Under the pieces are notes generated by a model that saw only the letters and a list, made by a program, of their open reading frames with translations, made no database searches and was not told the origin of the DNA. A DNA stretch of 64,000 nucleotides. It comes from Acidobacteria bacterium UBA2161. GTDB lineage: Bacteria > Acidobacteriota > Vicinamibacteria > Vicinamibacterales > UBA823. Of this stretch, positions 53,830 to 62,406 are shown piece by piece (within the stretch, counting starts at the first letter, position 1; each line of letters starts with the position of its first letter). The translations under genes and the position numbers were made by a program. Location: the NCBI GenBank assembly GCA_002328835.1, contig DCWN01000042.1, forward strand, positions 240,381 to 304,380, written 5' to 3'.

Positions 53830-55593
53830 GCTGAGTCGCAGGAGATCGGTCGGCGTTGCGATCCCGAGCAACTTGCGGTCCCACCGATCGACGACCACGA
53901 CGTGCGGATCTGGCTCATCACCGATCCGCCTGAGTGCGGTCATCACGGTCTCGTCCGGATGGGCGACGATCGGCGCCTCCTGAGCGAGATCGGCGACCCG
54001 GCCCTCCGGCCCGTCGCGCTTGATCGCCCGCGCAAGCTCCCGCGGTCGCACGATCCCGGCCAGCACACCCTTCCCCCCGATGGCCGGATACACGTGGTGC
54101 CCCTGCCGCTGGGTCACCTCCTGCGCCTGGGCGAGTGTCATGTCCACGTGGAGCACCTCCACGTCGTCGTTCATTACGTTCTTGATCGGCGTCACCGACA
54201 GGACATTGATGCCGAGATCGTTCGCAAACGTCAGCCCCTTGCGCTTCAGCTTCAACGAATAGATCGTCGTGTCCTTCAGAATCGCCACCGCTACCTGATC
54301 GGCGATCACGCAGACGAACATCAGCGGCAAGATGATCGAGTAGTCCAACGTCATCTCGAAGAGGATGACGATCGCCGTGAAGGTCGCCCGGCTCGTCGCC
54401 GCGAAGACGGCCGCCATGCCGACGAGAGCGTAAGCGCCGTACCCCGCAGACATCGCCGGGAACCAGTCGTTGACGACCCAGCCGTACGCACCCCCCAGCA
54501 TCGCCCCGATGAAGAGGCTGGGCGCGAAGACACCACCCGAGCCGCCCGCCGACAACGTCAGGCTCATGGCCAAGATCTTCAGGAAGACCAGGAGCAGAAT
54601 CGTCGCGAATTCGGCATTCTGCTGCACCACCGCTGAGACCGTTTCGTACCCCACGCCGTAGACCTCGGGCACGAAGTAGCCGATCGCCCCCAGGCTCAGC
54701 CCGCCGATGATCGGCTTGAGCGCGAACGGCAGCGGCGCGACCTCGAACAGGTGCTCCATCCGATAGAGCGACCAGATCGTCAGGCAGCCCACGAGGCCGG
54801 CCAACAAGCCAAGGCCAAAGTAGAAGACCAGTTCGCCGGGATGGACCAGGACGTGCTCGGGCACGATGAAGGCCGGCTCGTTGCCCAGATGCCAGCGCGA
54901 TACGACCGTGGCGAAGACCGACGAGATGACGAGCGGGATGAACGAACGGGGATTCAACTCGAGAACGATCAGTTCGATCGCGAAGACCAACCCGGCGATT
55001 GGCGTGTTGAAGGTCGCGGCGACGGCGCCGGCCGCGCCGCAACCCACTAGCGTCTTCAGGTCTTTGCCGCGCACCTGGAACCACTGGCCGAGCGTCGACC
55101 CGGCGGCCGACCCGATCTGTACGATCGGCCCCTCCCGCCCGACCGACCCGCCGGTCGCGATCGTGAGGCTCGACGCCAGCGCCTTGATCGAAACGACCCG
55201 CTTGCGCATCCGGCCACCGCGGGTCATGACGGCCTCGATGACCTCGGGCACGCCGTGGCCCCGCGCCTCGCGCGCGAAGGTCCGCACCAGGTAGGCGACA
55301 AGCAGGAACCCCGCCGCGGGGATCACAACCATCCACGGACCGCGCGTCTGCTCGAGCGGCGACGCGAGTTCGAAGCCGAGTCGTCCGTGGAGGATGGAGT
55401 TCTGGAAGAAGCCGATGAGGAACCGGAACCCGATGGCGCCGTAGCCGGCGACGAGGCCGGTCAGCATCGCCAGCAGGTTCACGACCGTCGCCGTGCGAAG
55501 CATCCGGGCATCGAACCGCCCGGCAATCCCGAGGTCGGTCGGAACCGGTGCTGACGCAGGGGACTGTGGTCCGTTGACGGGCGGTGACCGCAT
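53815..55593 (-). CDS. CLC-family chloride channel/antiporter with CBS domains
   Basis: About 592 aa from ATG55593; an ATG 17 codons upstream is possible and neither has a good ribosome site. CLC selectivity motifs are present: SVGREGPIVQIGSAAGS with the gating Glu, ATFNTPIAGLVFAIELIVLE, and SAGGSGGVFAPSLFIGAMLG. Ten or more membrane segments are followed by two CBS domains at the C-terminus (LGINVLSVTPIKNVMNDD onward). Probably a Cl-/H+ antiporter or channel regulated by nucleotides. Confidence 0.9.
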   Translation of the reverse strand: MRSPPVNGPQSPASAPVPTDLGIAGRFDARMLRTATVVNLLAMLTGLVAGYGAIGFRFLIGFFQNSILHGRLGFELASPLEQTRGPWMVVIPAAGFLLVAYLVRTFAREARGHGVPEVIEAVMTRGGRMRKRVVSIKALASSLTIATGGSVGREGPIVQIGSAAGSTLGQWFQVRGKDLKTLVGCGAAGAVAATFNTPIAGLVFAIELIVLELNPRSFIPLVISSVFATVVSRWHLGNEPAFIVPEHVLVHPGELVFYFGLGLLAGLVGCLTIWSLYRMEHLFEVAPLPFALKPIIGGLSLGAIGYFVPEVYGVGYETVSAVVQQNAEFATILLLVFLKILAMSLTLSAGGSGGVFAPSLFIGAMLGGAYGWVVNDWFPAMSAGYGAYALVGMAAVFAATSRATFTAIVILFEMTLDYSIILPLMFVCVIADQVAVAILKDTTIYSLKLKRKGLTFANDLGINVLSVTPIKNVMNDDVEVLHVDMTLAQAQEVTQRQGHHVYPAIGGKGVLAGIVRPRELARAIKRDGPEGRVADLAQEAPIVAHPDETVMTALRRIGDEPDPHVVVVDRWDRKLLGIATPTDLLRLSSRES

Positions 55594-55732
55594 GCAAGCT
55601 CGAGACCCTCTGAGTGTCGGTTCGGGGCGCGCTGAACACACCATTCTATCCGATCCCGAGGGAGATCGATGGCGGGACCACGAGGGGATCGACGATGGAA
55701 CCGAGCCGGAAGGGGATGCCGGACGGGCGGAG

Positions 55733-56059
55733 TCAGTCCGCGCAGGCGAACTGCTTCACATCAATCTCACCCGCATGCAGTGCCGCGGCGGGCGCGGCCG
55801 GAAGCGGAATTTGAATGCCGCCCAACGGGTCGGCCTGCGCGAGGCGCTGCCAGTACTGCTCGGGCGCCGGCCGGTACAGGCGGCCGAGCGCGTTCTTCTC
55901 TACGGCCTGCTGGACCTCGTCGCGGATCGTCTCGAACAGCTCGGCGACCACCCGATCCCGCGAGCACCCGGTCGTCATGAAATCCATCTCGAGACAGTGC
56001 GCGACGGGCTGGTTGTCCTTCGTGTAGACGAGCACGGTGAGCGACGGGACTGCGGCCAC
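55733..56059 (-). CDS. Small hypothetical protein (HicB-like fold)
   Basis: This 108-aa protein starts at GTG56059, eight bases after GGGAGA. Its N-terminus, SLTVLVYTKDNQPVAHCLEM followed by DFMTTGCSRDRVVAELFETI, resembles the HicB-like fold where a strand VAHCLE...G precedes a helix. The C-terminal half is unrecognised and no HicA toxin lies alongside. It is a stand-alone protein of unknown role. Confidence 0.6.
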   Translation of the reverse strand: MAAVPSLTVLVYTKDNQPVAHCLEMDFMTTGCSRDRVVAELFETIRDEVQQAVEKNALGRLYRPAPEQYWQRLAQADPLGGIQIPLPAAPAAALHAGEIDVKQFACAD

Positions 56060-56187
56060 GGTTCATCTCCCGATGGGAACGCCGATTCCGGTCCGACCGA
56101 GGGCTCTACCACCTGCTATCGGCCGGCCGCTCCAATGCTGTAGGCCGGCCGGGTGGCGGTGATAGACTCCGGTCGCCCGGGACCCCC

Positions 56188-57750
56188 ATGCCGCCCTTCT
56201 TTCGCCGCCGCCTCGCATCCGCCGCGGCCATCGGCTGTCTGCTGGGCACCGCCGCCTGCGGGCCCGCAGCGCCCGCAAAGACCGGCTCCACTGCCCCCCC
56301 GCCGGCGGAAGACGACCGGACGGCGCTCGACGCGAAGTTTCTGGAGATGTTCGCGCGCGCCTACTATCCGGGCCGCAGCGGTCAGGTGATGCTGGTGCCA
56401 GAGCCAGGCGAGGTGCTGCTCGAACCCGACTCGCCGTTCTATCGGTTCATGCACGGCTCCCCCTGGGACTACGACGTCGAGATCCCGCTGGTCATCTACG
56501 GCCCGGGACGAGGACGCGTCCGCCCGGGCGCGTTTGACGCGCCGGTGACCCACCGCGACATCGCCCCGACCCTGGCTGCCGTCCTCGGCATTCCCGGGGC
56601 CGCGACGATGACCGGCCGGGTGCTCGACGAAGCTGTGGCGGGCGTGGCCACGCCCCCGCGAGCCGTGCTCCTGGTCGTGCTCGACGGCGCGCGGCGCGAC
56701 TCCTTCGAGCGCTACGCCGCCGACCTGCCGACGTTCGCTCGCCTCCGCGCCGGTGGCGCCTGGTTCACGCAGGCGGCCGTCGACTATCTGCCCTCGCTCA
56801 CCAGCGTGGGACATGCCTCGATCGCCACGGGGGCCGAGCCTCGCCTCCACGGCATCGTGGCCAACACGATGTTCGACCGGCGCACCGACCGACCGAGTGG
56901 CCCATTTCCCGGAAGCGCGCCGGACAACCTGGCGGCACTGACGATCGCGGATCTCTGGAATCTGCAGACGCGGGGTAAGGCCGTCATCATCGCGCAGGGG
57001 ACGACGCCGCGCGCCACCATTCCCATGGCGGGGCACGGGGGTTGTCTCGTCAGCGCCGCACCGGTCGTGATGGCGATGTTCGACGCTGGCCGCGGCGCCT
57101 GGGTGACGAACGACCGCTGCTATCGCCTCCCCGCCTACGTGGCGGGCGACACGGCGGACCGCGTCTGGCGCGACGGGGAGACCTGGCTCGGCCACGAGGT
57201 CAGCGACAGCCGCACCCTCCTGCGGACCGGCTGGTTCGCCACGTTTCAGACCGACGCGTTGGTCGCGATGATCGAAGCCGAGGGCGTCGGCCACGACGCG
57301 ACGCCCGACCTGATCCTCGCAAACTTCAAGACGCTCGACTACGTCGGCCATCGCTGGGGGCCGGACTCCGAGGAACTCCGCAGCGCGCTGCGGACGCTCG
57401 ATGCGGAACTCGGCCGGATCCTCGCGGCGCTCGAGGCGGTGGCCGGGCCAGAGGAAGTCGTGGTGGTCGTCGTCTCCGACCACGGCACGCCCGCGGAGCC
57501 TGACCCACCGGCGACCGACCGACGCTACATCACGGATATCGTCGACGGGATTCACGACCGATTCGACCCCGACGAGCGGCGCGTGGTGTTCTTCTATGGC
57601 GACGCGGCGGACAATCAGATGTTCATCGATCGCGATCGCTTGAGCGACCTGGGCCTCGACCTCGACGCGGTGGCCGCCCACATCGAGGCGCTCCCCTACA
57701 TCTTCTCTGCCTACACAGAGGACGAGGTCGCCGCGGCCAGCGGTCGCTGA
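56188..57750 (+). CDS. Alkaline phosphatase-superfamily lipoprotein, apparently circularly permuted
   Basis: This 520-aa protein has a lipobox (LLGTAACGP, Cys24). Residues about 45-150 (YYPGRSGQVMLVPEPGEVLL, FMHGSPWDYDVEIPLVIYGP, HRDIAPTLAAVLGIP, GRVLDE) match what is normally the C-terminal part of PafA/PhoK-type phosphatases. Only then comes the usual N-terminal start (LLVVLDGARRDSFERYAADL), the nucleophile Thr205 in LPSLTSVGHASIATG, the FKTLDYVGHRWG ligands and VVVSDHGTP. The protein ends at YIFSAYTEDEVAAA, where the RSG segment would ordinarily follow. All metal ligands remain, including His89 of HGSP. Phosphomono- or phosphodiesterase activity is likely. Confidence 0.8.
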   Translation: MPPFFRRRLASAAAIGCLLGTAACGPAAPAKTGSTAPPPAEDDRTALDAKFLEMFARAYYPGRSGQVMLVPEPGEVLLEPDSPFYRFMHGSPWDYDVEIPLVIYGPGRGRVRPGAFDAPVTHRDIAPTLAAVLGIPGAATMTGRVLDEAVAGVATPPRAVLLVVLDGARRDSFERYAADLPTFARLRAGGAWFTQAAVDYLPSLTSVGHASIATGAEPRLHGIVANTMFDRRTDRPSGPFPGSAPDNLAALTIADLWNLQTRGKAVIIAQGTTPRATIPMAGHGGCLVSAAPVVMAMFDAGRGAWVTNDRCYRLPAYVAGDTADRVWRDGETWLGHEVSDSRTLLRTGWFATFQTDALVAMIEAEGVGHDATPDLILANFKTLDYVGHRWGPDSEELRSALRTLDAELGRILAALEAVAGPEEVVVVVVSDHGTPAEPDPPATDRRYITDIVDGIHDRFDPDERRVVFFYGDAADNQMFIDRDRLSDLGLDLDAVAAHIEALPYIFSAYTEDEVAAASGR

Positions 57751-57875
57751 GCACCCCGCCTCAGTACCCCCAGAAGATCCTGAGCGGCACGACGAACATC
57801 GTCGTGCCGCATCATGAGGTGTGCGAGCCCCAGGGCACATTGCCTGGCTGCATCGGCCCGGGTACACTGGCCACA

Positions 57876-58577
57876 ATGGGCGCCTTGGCGGAGATTCTCG
57901 TCTCGTCCGCGCAACACGCAGCGGCACTGACGACACGCGCCGGGATCAACGGATCGGTGCTGAATTTCTCCGATGGCGAGGCGCTGCAGGCGATCGCCGC
58001 GGTCACGCAGCACCGACCACCGCTCATCGTCCAGGAACGATTCTTCGCGGTCACGCCGCGTGGCGCCGCCCTCGTCAACCGGATCAAAGCCGATCCGGCG
58101 CTCGCCGACACCGAGATCCGCGTTCTGGAGCACGACAGCGACTACTCCCGCGTCATCCCGCGTCGACGGTCCGCCGCCGCGCCAGAGGCCGCACCCGCGG
58201 AGCCGGACGGTGCGCCGCCGACGGCCGGACTCTCGCCCGACGCCGGTGAACCCGCGCTGGACGCAGAAGGCACGCGCATCGCGCCCCGCCTCCCGGTCAG
58301 GGCGGGCGCCGAACTGAAGCTGGACGGCAGCCCGGTGACGTTAGTGGACCTCTCGGAGACCGGCGCCCAGGTGATCTCGCAGCAGGCGCTCAAGCCGAAC
58401 CATCAGTACCAGGCGGACCTGACGAGCGAGACCGAGACCCTGCAGTTCGAGGCTCGCGTCGTCTGGGCCAACTTCGAAGCGCCGGAAGGCACCGCGCAGT
58501 ACCGCGCGGGCCTGGCGTTCGGACACGCCGACCCGGCGCGCATCGACCGCTTCTGCGCCGCGCTCCCCCAAGCCTAG
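57876..58577 (+). CDS. PilZ-domain protein with receiver-like N-terminus
   Basis: The 233-aa protein starts at ATG57876; no clear ribosome site is seen and the frame is open upstream. The N-terminal 90 residues (EILVSSAQHAAALTTRAGIN, IAAVTQHRPPLIVQERFFAV) have a receiver-like pattern without the phosphoacceptor Asp. An Ala/Pro-rich linker leads to a PilZ domain: RLPVRAGAELKLDGSPVTLV, DLSETGAQVIS, and VVWANFEAPEGTAQYRAGLA. The c-di-GMP RxxxR motif is degenerate, as the basic residues before LPVRAG are few. Probably a c-di-GMP-related or related signalling adaptor. Confidence 0.7.
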   Translation: MGALAEILVSSAQHAAALTTRAGINGSVLNFSDGEALQAIAAVTQHRPPLIVQERFFAVTPRGAALVNRIKADPALADTEIRVLEHDSDYSRVIPRRRSAAAPEAAPAEPDGAPPTAGLSPDAGEPALDAEGTRIAPRLPVRAGAELKLDGSPVTLVDLSETGAQVISQQALKPNHQYQADLTSETETLQFEARVVWANFEAPEGTAQYRAGLAFGHADPARIDRFCAALPQA

Positions 58578-58587
58578 CGGCCAACCC

Positions 58588-59895
58588 CTAGCGGCTCGAG
58601 CCGATCCAGTCCTCGAGGATCGCGTGGTCGCGGAGGATCGTGTCGACACGGTCCGATCCGGTCGACAGGATGACGGCTGGCGCGCCGGCCAGTTCCTCGA
58701 GCCTCGCCACGTAGGCACGCGCTTCGGAAGGCAGGTCGGTCTCGCGCTGCGCGCCCTGCGTCGGCGACGACCAGCCGGGCAGCGTCTCGTAGACGGGCTC
58801 GCACGACGCCAGGACGCCCGAGTCGGCGGGAAAATCGTGCAGGAGCTTTCCCTCGCGCCGATACGCGGTGCACACACAGATCTCATCGAGATCGTCGAGG
58901 ACGTCCAGCTTGGAGATGGCCAACGCGTCGAGGCCGTTCAGCCGGACGGCGTAGCGCATCGCCACCGCGTCGAACCACCCGCAGCGCCGCGGCCGCCCGG
59001 TGGACGCCCCGTACTCCTGTCCCGATTCTCGGAGCCGTTCGCCGGCTTCACCCGTCAACTCAGTCGGCAGCGGCCCTTCCCCAACGCGCGTCGTGTAGGC
59101 CTTCACGACGCCGAGCACACCGTCGATCGCCCGCGGCGGGACACCGAGCCCGGTGCACACGCCGCCGATCGTGGCGTTCGACGAGGTCACATAGGGAAAG
59201 GTCCCGTGGTCGATGTCGAGCAGGGCGCCCTGCGCCCCCTCGAACAGGATCGCCCGCCCCGCCTCCCGGGCTTCAGCCAGCGCCAGCGACACGTCGGTCA
59301 CCCAGGGTTGGAGCCGGTCCCACGACGCCGCCAGGCGGCCCAGGACGGCCTGCCAGTCCATCTCCGCCCCTGAAATCAAGCGGTTTCTGGCCGCCACGTT
59401 CTCCTTGACGACCCCGGCCAGCGGGCCCGTGAGCGAGCAATCCGCCAGATCGCCAATCCGAATACCCCGTCGGCCGATCTTGTCCTCGTACGCCGGACCG
59501 ATCCCGCGCGACGTCGTCCCGATCTTCCGCTCACCACGGCGCGCCTCGGCCAGCAGCTCGAGGTCACGGTGATACGGCATGATCACGTGCGCCTTGTCGC
59601 TGATGCGCAGTCGCTGCCCGACCTCGATCCCGAGCGCCGCCAGCATCTCGATCTCGGTCATCAACGCGTTCGGATCGATCACGACGCCGTTTCCGATGAT
59701 GCAGGTCGTGCCGCTGTGAAGGATGCCCGACGGAATCAGATGCAGCACGAACTTCTGGCCAGAGACATAGACCGTATGGCCGGCGTTGTGCCCACCCTGG
59801 TACCGCGCAACGACGCCAAATCGCGGCGCCAGGAGATCGACAATCTTCCCTTTGCCTTCATCGCCCCACTGCGCGCCGAGTACCGCAAGATTCAT
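58588..59895 (-). CDS. purA: Adenylosuccinate synthase
   Basis: The 435-aa enzyme starts at ATG59895, nine bases after GGAGGG. It links IMP and aspartate with GTP in AMP synthesis. Motifs are LGAQWGDEGKGKIVDLLAPR, YQGGHNAGHTVYV, RISDKAHVIMPYH, GTTSRGIGPAYEDKIGRRGI, LFEGAQGALLDIDHGTFPYV and GRPRRCGWFDAVAMRYAVRL. Full length and intact. Confidence 0.96.
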   Translation of the reverse strand: MNLAVLGAQWGDEGKGKIVDLLAPRFGVVARYQGGHNAGHTVYVSGQKFVLHLIPSGILHSGTTCIIGNGVVIDPNALMTEIEMLAALGIEVGQRLRISDKAHVIMPYHRDLELLAEARRGERKIGTTSRGIGPAYEDKIGRRGIRIGDLADCSLTGPLAGVVKENVAARNRLISGAEMDWQAVLGRLAASWDRLQPWVTDVSLALAEAREAGRAILFEGAQGALLDIDHGTFPYVTSSNATIGGVCTGLGVPPRAIDGVLGVVKAYTTRVGEGPLPTELTGEAGERLRESGQEYGASTGRPRRCGWFDAVAMRYAVRLNGLDALAISKLDVLDDLDEICVCTAYRREGKLLHDFPADSGVLASCEPVYETLPGWSSPTQGAQRETDLPSEARAYVARLEELAGAPAVILSTGSDRVDTILRDHAILEDWIGSSR

Positions 59896-60274
59896 CGCTC
59901 GCATCCCTCCGACGAGTGATCCGCCTACTGCAGCCTGCCATCGTAACAAAAGACGGCGACGAACGAAAACGTCGGGCGCGCCAATGCCTGTCGCACCCGA
60001 TGATTCGCGCAAGGTTTCCGCACAACCGCGACGAAAACACGCTTTGAACAGAAGTCAAGCACGAAATGCATGGCCATGAATATTCGATTGCCGTTGACAA
60101 CATTCGGCACGTTTCCATAAGTTCTACTTGTCCGGCGGGCGGCTCGTTGACACGACGCGCGTCGCGTAACCGGACGACCGAGATCATGACGATCGTCACG
60201 CGTCATCACCGTTCGATTCCCCACCTCGTGACGACTAACGCTCGCGCTCCCCACAACGGCAGACGAGGCCTCGC
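59896..60274. promoter_or_regulatory. Intergenic region upstream of purA and the P-loop ATPase
   Basis: These 379 bases separate divergent genes and are less GC-rich than their surroundings. TTGACA (60094-60099) and TAAGTT (60118-60123) with an 18-bp spacer form a plausible promoter for the ATPase gene, giving a leader of about 150 nt. A second TTGACA occurs near 60148. Short open frames here show no domain. Confidence 0.45.
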
Positions 60275-61423
60275 ATGATGGTCGAACGCCCCGCCGTGGA
60301 GCGGCGCGTACTGTCGGCGATCGAGGCAGCCCCCGTCCGCCTGCCGTTCGTGCTCGGCGCGTGCGGCACGGGTCGCACGACGCTGCTGCTGCGCCTGCGA
60401 CAGATCCTCGGCGCGGATCGGTGCCAGTACGTCGACATCGAGCAGGCCGCCACGACGCCCGAGGGCTTTCTGCGCGCCCTCACCACCGCTTCGCCGTTTT
60501 CGAGCGCGGCGCACCCGCGGCCGCTCGAAGATGGCGTGTCGGCGCGTGACGCCTTTCAGGCGGCCCTGGCGTTCCTCGACTCAGCCCAGACTCCGGATGG
60601 CCAGCCGGCGGTATTCCTGCTGGATGAGGCCCTCGAACTCAAGACGTTCGACAGCTTTCCGGGCTTGCGGATGGTGCTCCGCGACCTCGTTCAGGCGCTG
60701 CGAGGGAGCCGGAATCGCTTCGTCCTGAGCACGAGGTACATGAGCCGGGCACATCGGCTACTGCGCGATGCCTCGCCCGAATACGAGGTCATCCATGTGC
60801 CGCCGCTCTCACCCGCCGAGGTCGCCGGGGTGCTCTCGGACGACTACGCCCCGCGGGACACACTCGGCCGAGCCGAACTGGCGCGCGCCGTGCACGCGCT
60901 GACCGACGGGCGACCGTCCTACGTGCAACTGCTCGACGACGCGATGCGGGACATGGACGGCTCGGTGGGCGACGACCCCGTGGCGGCGCTCGCCGGCCAG
61001 ATGGCGCGCGGCGCCCTCCTGTGGGAACGCTGCCGTTTCTGCTACGAACTGCGTCTGCATCGCGCGCGCGGCTACGGCGCGCTGAAGGCGATCCTGCAGG
61101 TGCTGGCCGAACAGGAGCCACTCACGCTCACCGAGATCGCTCAGCGTCTGCGCCGAACACCTGGCTCGACCAAGGACTATCTGTCCTGGCTGGAAGATGT
61201 CGATCTGATCTCGGCCCGCCAAAAGCGGTACGGGTTCGTGGACCCGCTGCTCCGCCTCTGGGTGCGGCTGCACTGCCGTCCCGAACCGCTCGACGAGGAA
61301 CAGCTGGCCCGGGAGGTGCAGCGGTTCGCCCACGGCGTCCTGCCCGAGGTGGAGCCAGCGCTTGCGGTCGCCGCCAGCACCCCGGTCGTCGAGCGCAGCT
61401 GGAGCGTCGTCGAGATCGACTGA
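60275..61423 (+). CDS. P-loop ATPase with winged-helix domain
   Basis: This 382-aa protein starts at ATG60275. It has a Walker A-like loop FVLGACGTGRTTLLLRL in which the invariant Lys is Arg, a Walker B VFLLDEALEL, and a sensor-like RNRFVLSTRYMSRAHRLL. The C-terminal part (LTLTEIAQRLRRTPGSTKDY, then KRYGFVDPLLRLWVRLH) matches the winged helix and DUF-type tail of archaeal-type/STAND ATPases. It may be a regulatory ATPase; the Lys to Arg change could weaken hydrolysis. Confidence 0.75.
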   Translation: MMVERPAVERRVLSAIEAAPVRLPFVLGACGTGRTTLLLRLRQILGADRCQYVDIEQAATTPEGFLRALTTASPFSSAAHPRPLEDGVSARDAFQAALAFLDSAQTPDGQPAVFLLDEALELKTFDSFPGLRMVLRDLVQALRGSRNRFVLSTRYMSRAHRLLRDASPEYEVIHVPPLSPAEVAGVLSDDYAPRDTLGRAELARAVHALTDGRPSYVQLLDDAMRDMDGSVGDDPVAALAGQMARGALLWERCRFCYELRLHRARGYGALKAILQVLAEQEPLTLTEIAQRLRRTPGSTKDYLSWLEDVDLISARQKRYGFVDPLLRLWVRLHCRPEPLDEEQLAREVQRFAHGVLPEVEPALAVAASTPVVERSWSVVEID

Positions 61424-61437
61424 ACCTCGTCCCGCGC

Positions 61438-62406
61438 TCAGCCCCCGGCCAGCCGCAGGGCCTCGAGGGCGAGGGCGGCGGCCCGCTGCTCCGCCTCTTT
61501 CTTGCTTCGACCCTCCGCACGCGCCGCCTCGGTGTCCCCGGCGCGCACCGCCACGACGAACACCTTCTCGTGGTCCGGGCCCGTTTCGCCCACCACGGTA
61601 TAGGCCGGCAACGAGCGGCCGTGCGCCTGGGCCCACTCCTGCAGCGCGGACTTGTAGTCGACGCTCAACCCCTCGGGCCGGCGCCCCCGGCGAAACTCGT
61701 CGATCATGCCGGCGAGTTGCTGTTCGATGAACGCCCGCGCCGCGTCGATGCCGCCGTCCAGATAGATGGCGGCGATCACCGCTTCGTACGCATCGGCCAG
61801 GAGCGCCTGCTTCGCCCGACCTCCAGACCTTGCCTCGCCCTTCCCCAACAGCAAGAAGTCACCGAGTCCAAGCGCCGCGCCCCGCTCGGCCAGCGTCGCG
61901 GTCGACACGAGCGATGCCTTCATCTTCGACTTTCCGCCTTCGTCGTGCTCCGGGAATTCGCGGAACAGCAGGTCCGCGACGACGAACCCGAGCACGGCGT
62001 CACCCAGAAACTCGAGCGACTCGTTGTCGGCCACCCCGCCACTCGGATCCTCGTGCACGCGTGAACGGTGCGTCAGCGCGTGCTCGAGCAGACCACGGTC
62101 GCGGAACCGGTAGTCCAGCGCCTGATCGAGGCCGGCATCGTCGCGCGCGCCGTCCTCGTCGCCCGCATCGCGGGAAGCCTCGATGATCTGTCGCGCATCG
62201 GCCACGTGTACCTCGGCGACGCGGACGCGCACCGTCGGCTGGTCGTCGCCGCGCAGCGGGACCAGAGCGCCGAGTTTGTCAGACGTGATGATCGCAGGAA
62301 CGCCGTGACTCTCGAGCAGGGCCCGCACGACGCTGGCCTCGGCGTCGGAGGAGGTCGCCAGCACCGTGACCAGGTCGTCGCGCGAGGCGTCCGGCGGCGC
62401 TGTCAC
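61438..62406 (-). CDS. rnc: Ribonuclease III with N-terminal DUF2007-like domain
   Basis: This 322-aa protein is longer than typical RNase III (about 225-250 aa). Residues 1-85 (LVTVLATSSDAEASVVRALL, ESHGVPAIITSDKLGALVPL, VRVRVAEVHVADARQIIEA) match the DUF2007 signal-transducing fold. Residues about 92-235 are the RNase III domain with NESLEFLGDAVLGFVVADLL and DAYEAVIAAIYLDGG. Residues 245-320 are the dsRNA-binding domain (DYKSALQEWAQAHGRSLPAY, KKEAEQRAAALALEAL). It cuts double-stranded RNA in rRNA and mRNA processing. Its ATG overlaps the SpoIIE stop. Confidence 0.9.
   Translation of the reverse strand: MTAPPDASRDDLVTVLATSSDAEASVVRALLESHGVPAIITSDKLGALVPLRGDDQPTVRVRVAEVHVADARQIIEASRDAGDEDGARDDAGLDQALDYRFRDRGLLEHALTHRSRVHEDPSGGVADNESLEFLGDAVLGFVVADLLFREFPEHDEGGKSKMKASLVSTATLAERGAALGLGDFLLLGKGEARSGGRAKQALLADAYEAVIAAIYLDGGIDAARAFIEQQLAGMIDEFRRGRRPEGLSVDYKSALQEWAQAHGRSLPAYTVVGETGPDHEKVFVVAVRAGDTEAARAEGRSKKEAEQRAAALALEALRLAGG

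Noticed and set aside
53918..55639. 573-codon frame alternative to the CLC channel gene on the same strand
   Set aside because: Arg/Gly-rich with no membrane segments; the other frame has all CLC motifs.
60200..60235. GTTCGATTCC resembling a tRNA T-loop
   Set aside because: No matching acceptor, D or anticodon stems can be drawn around it.
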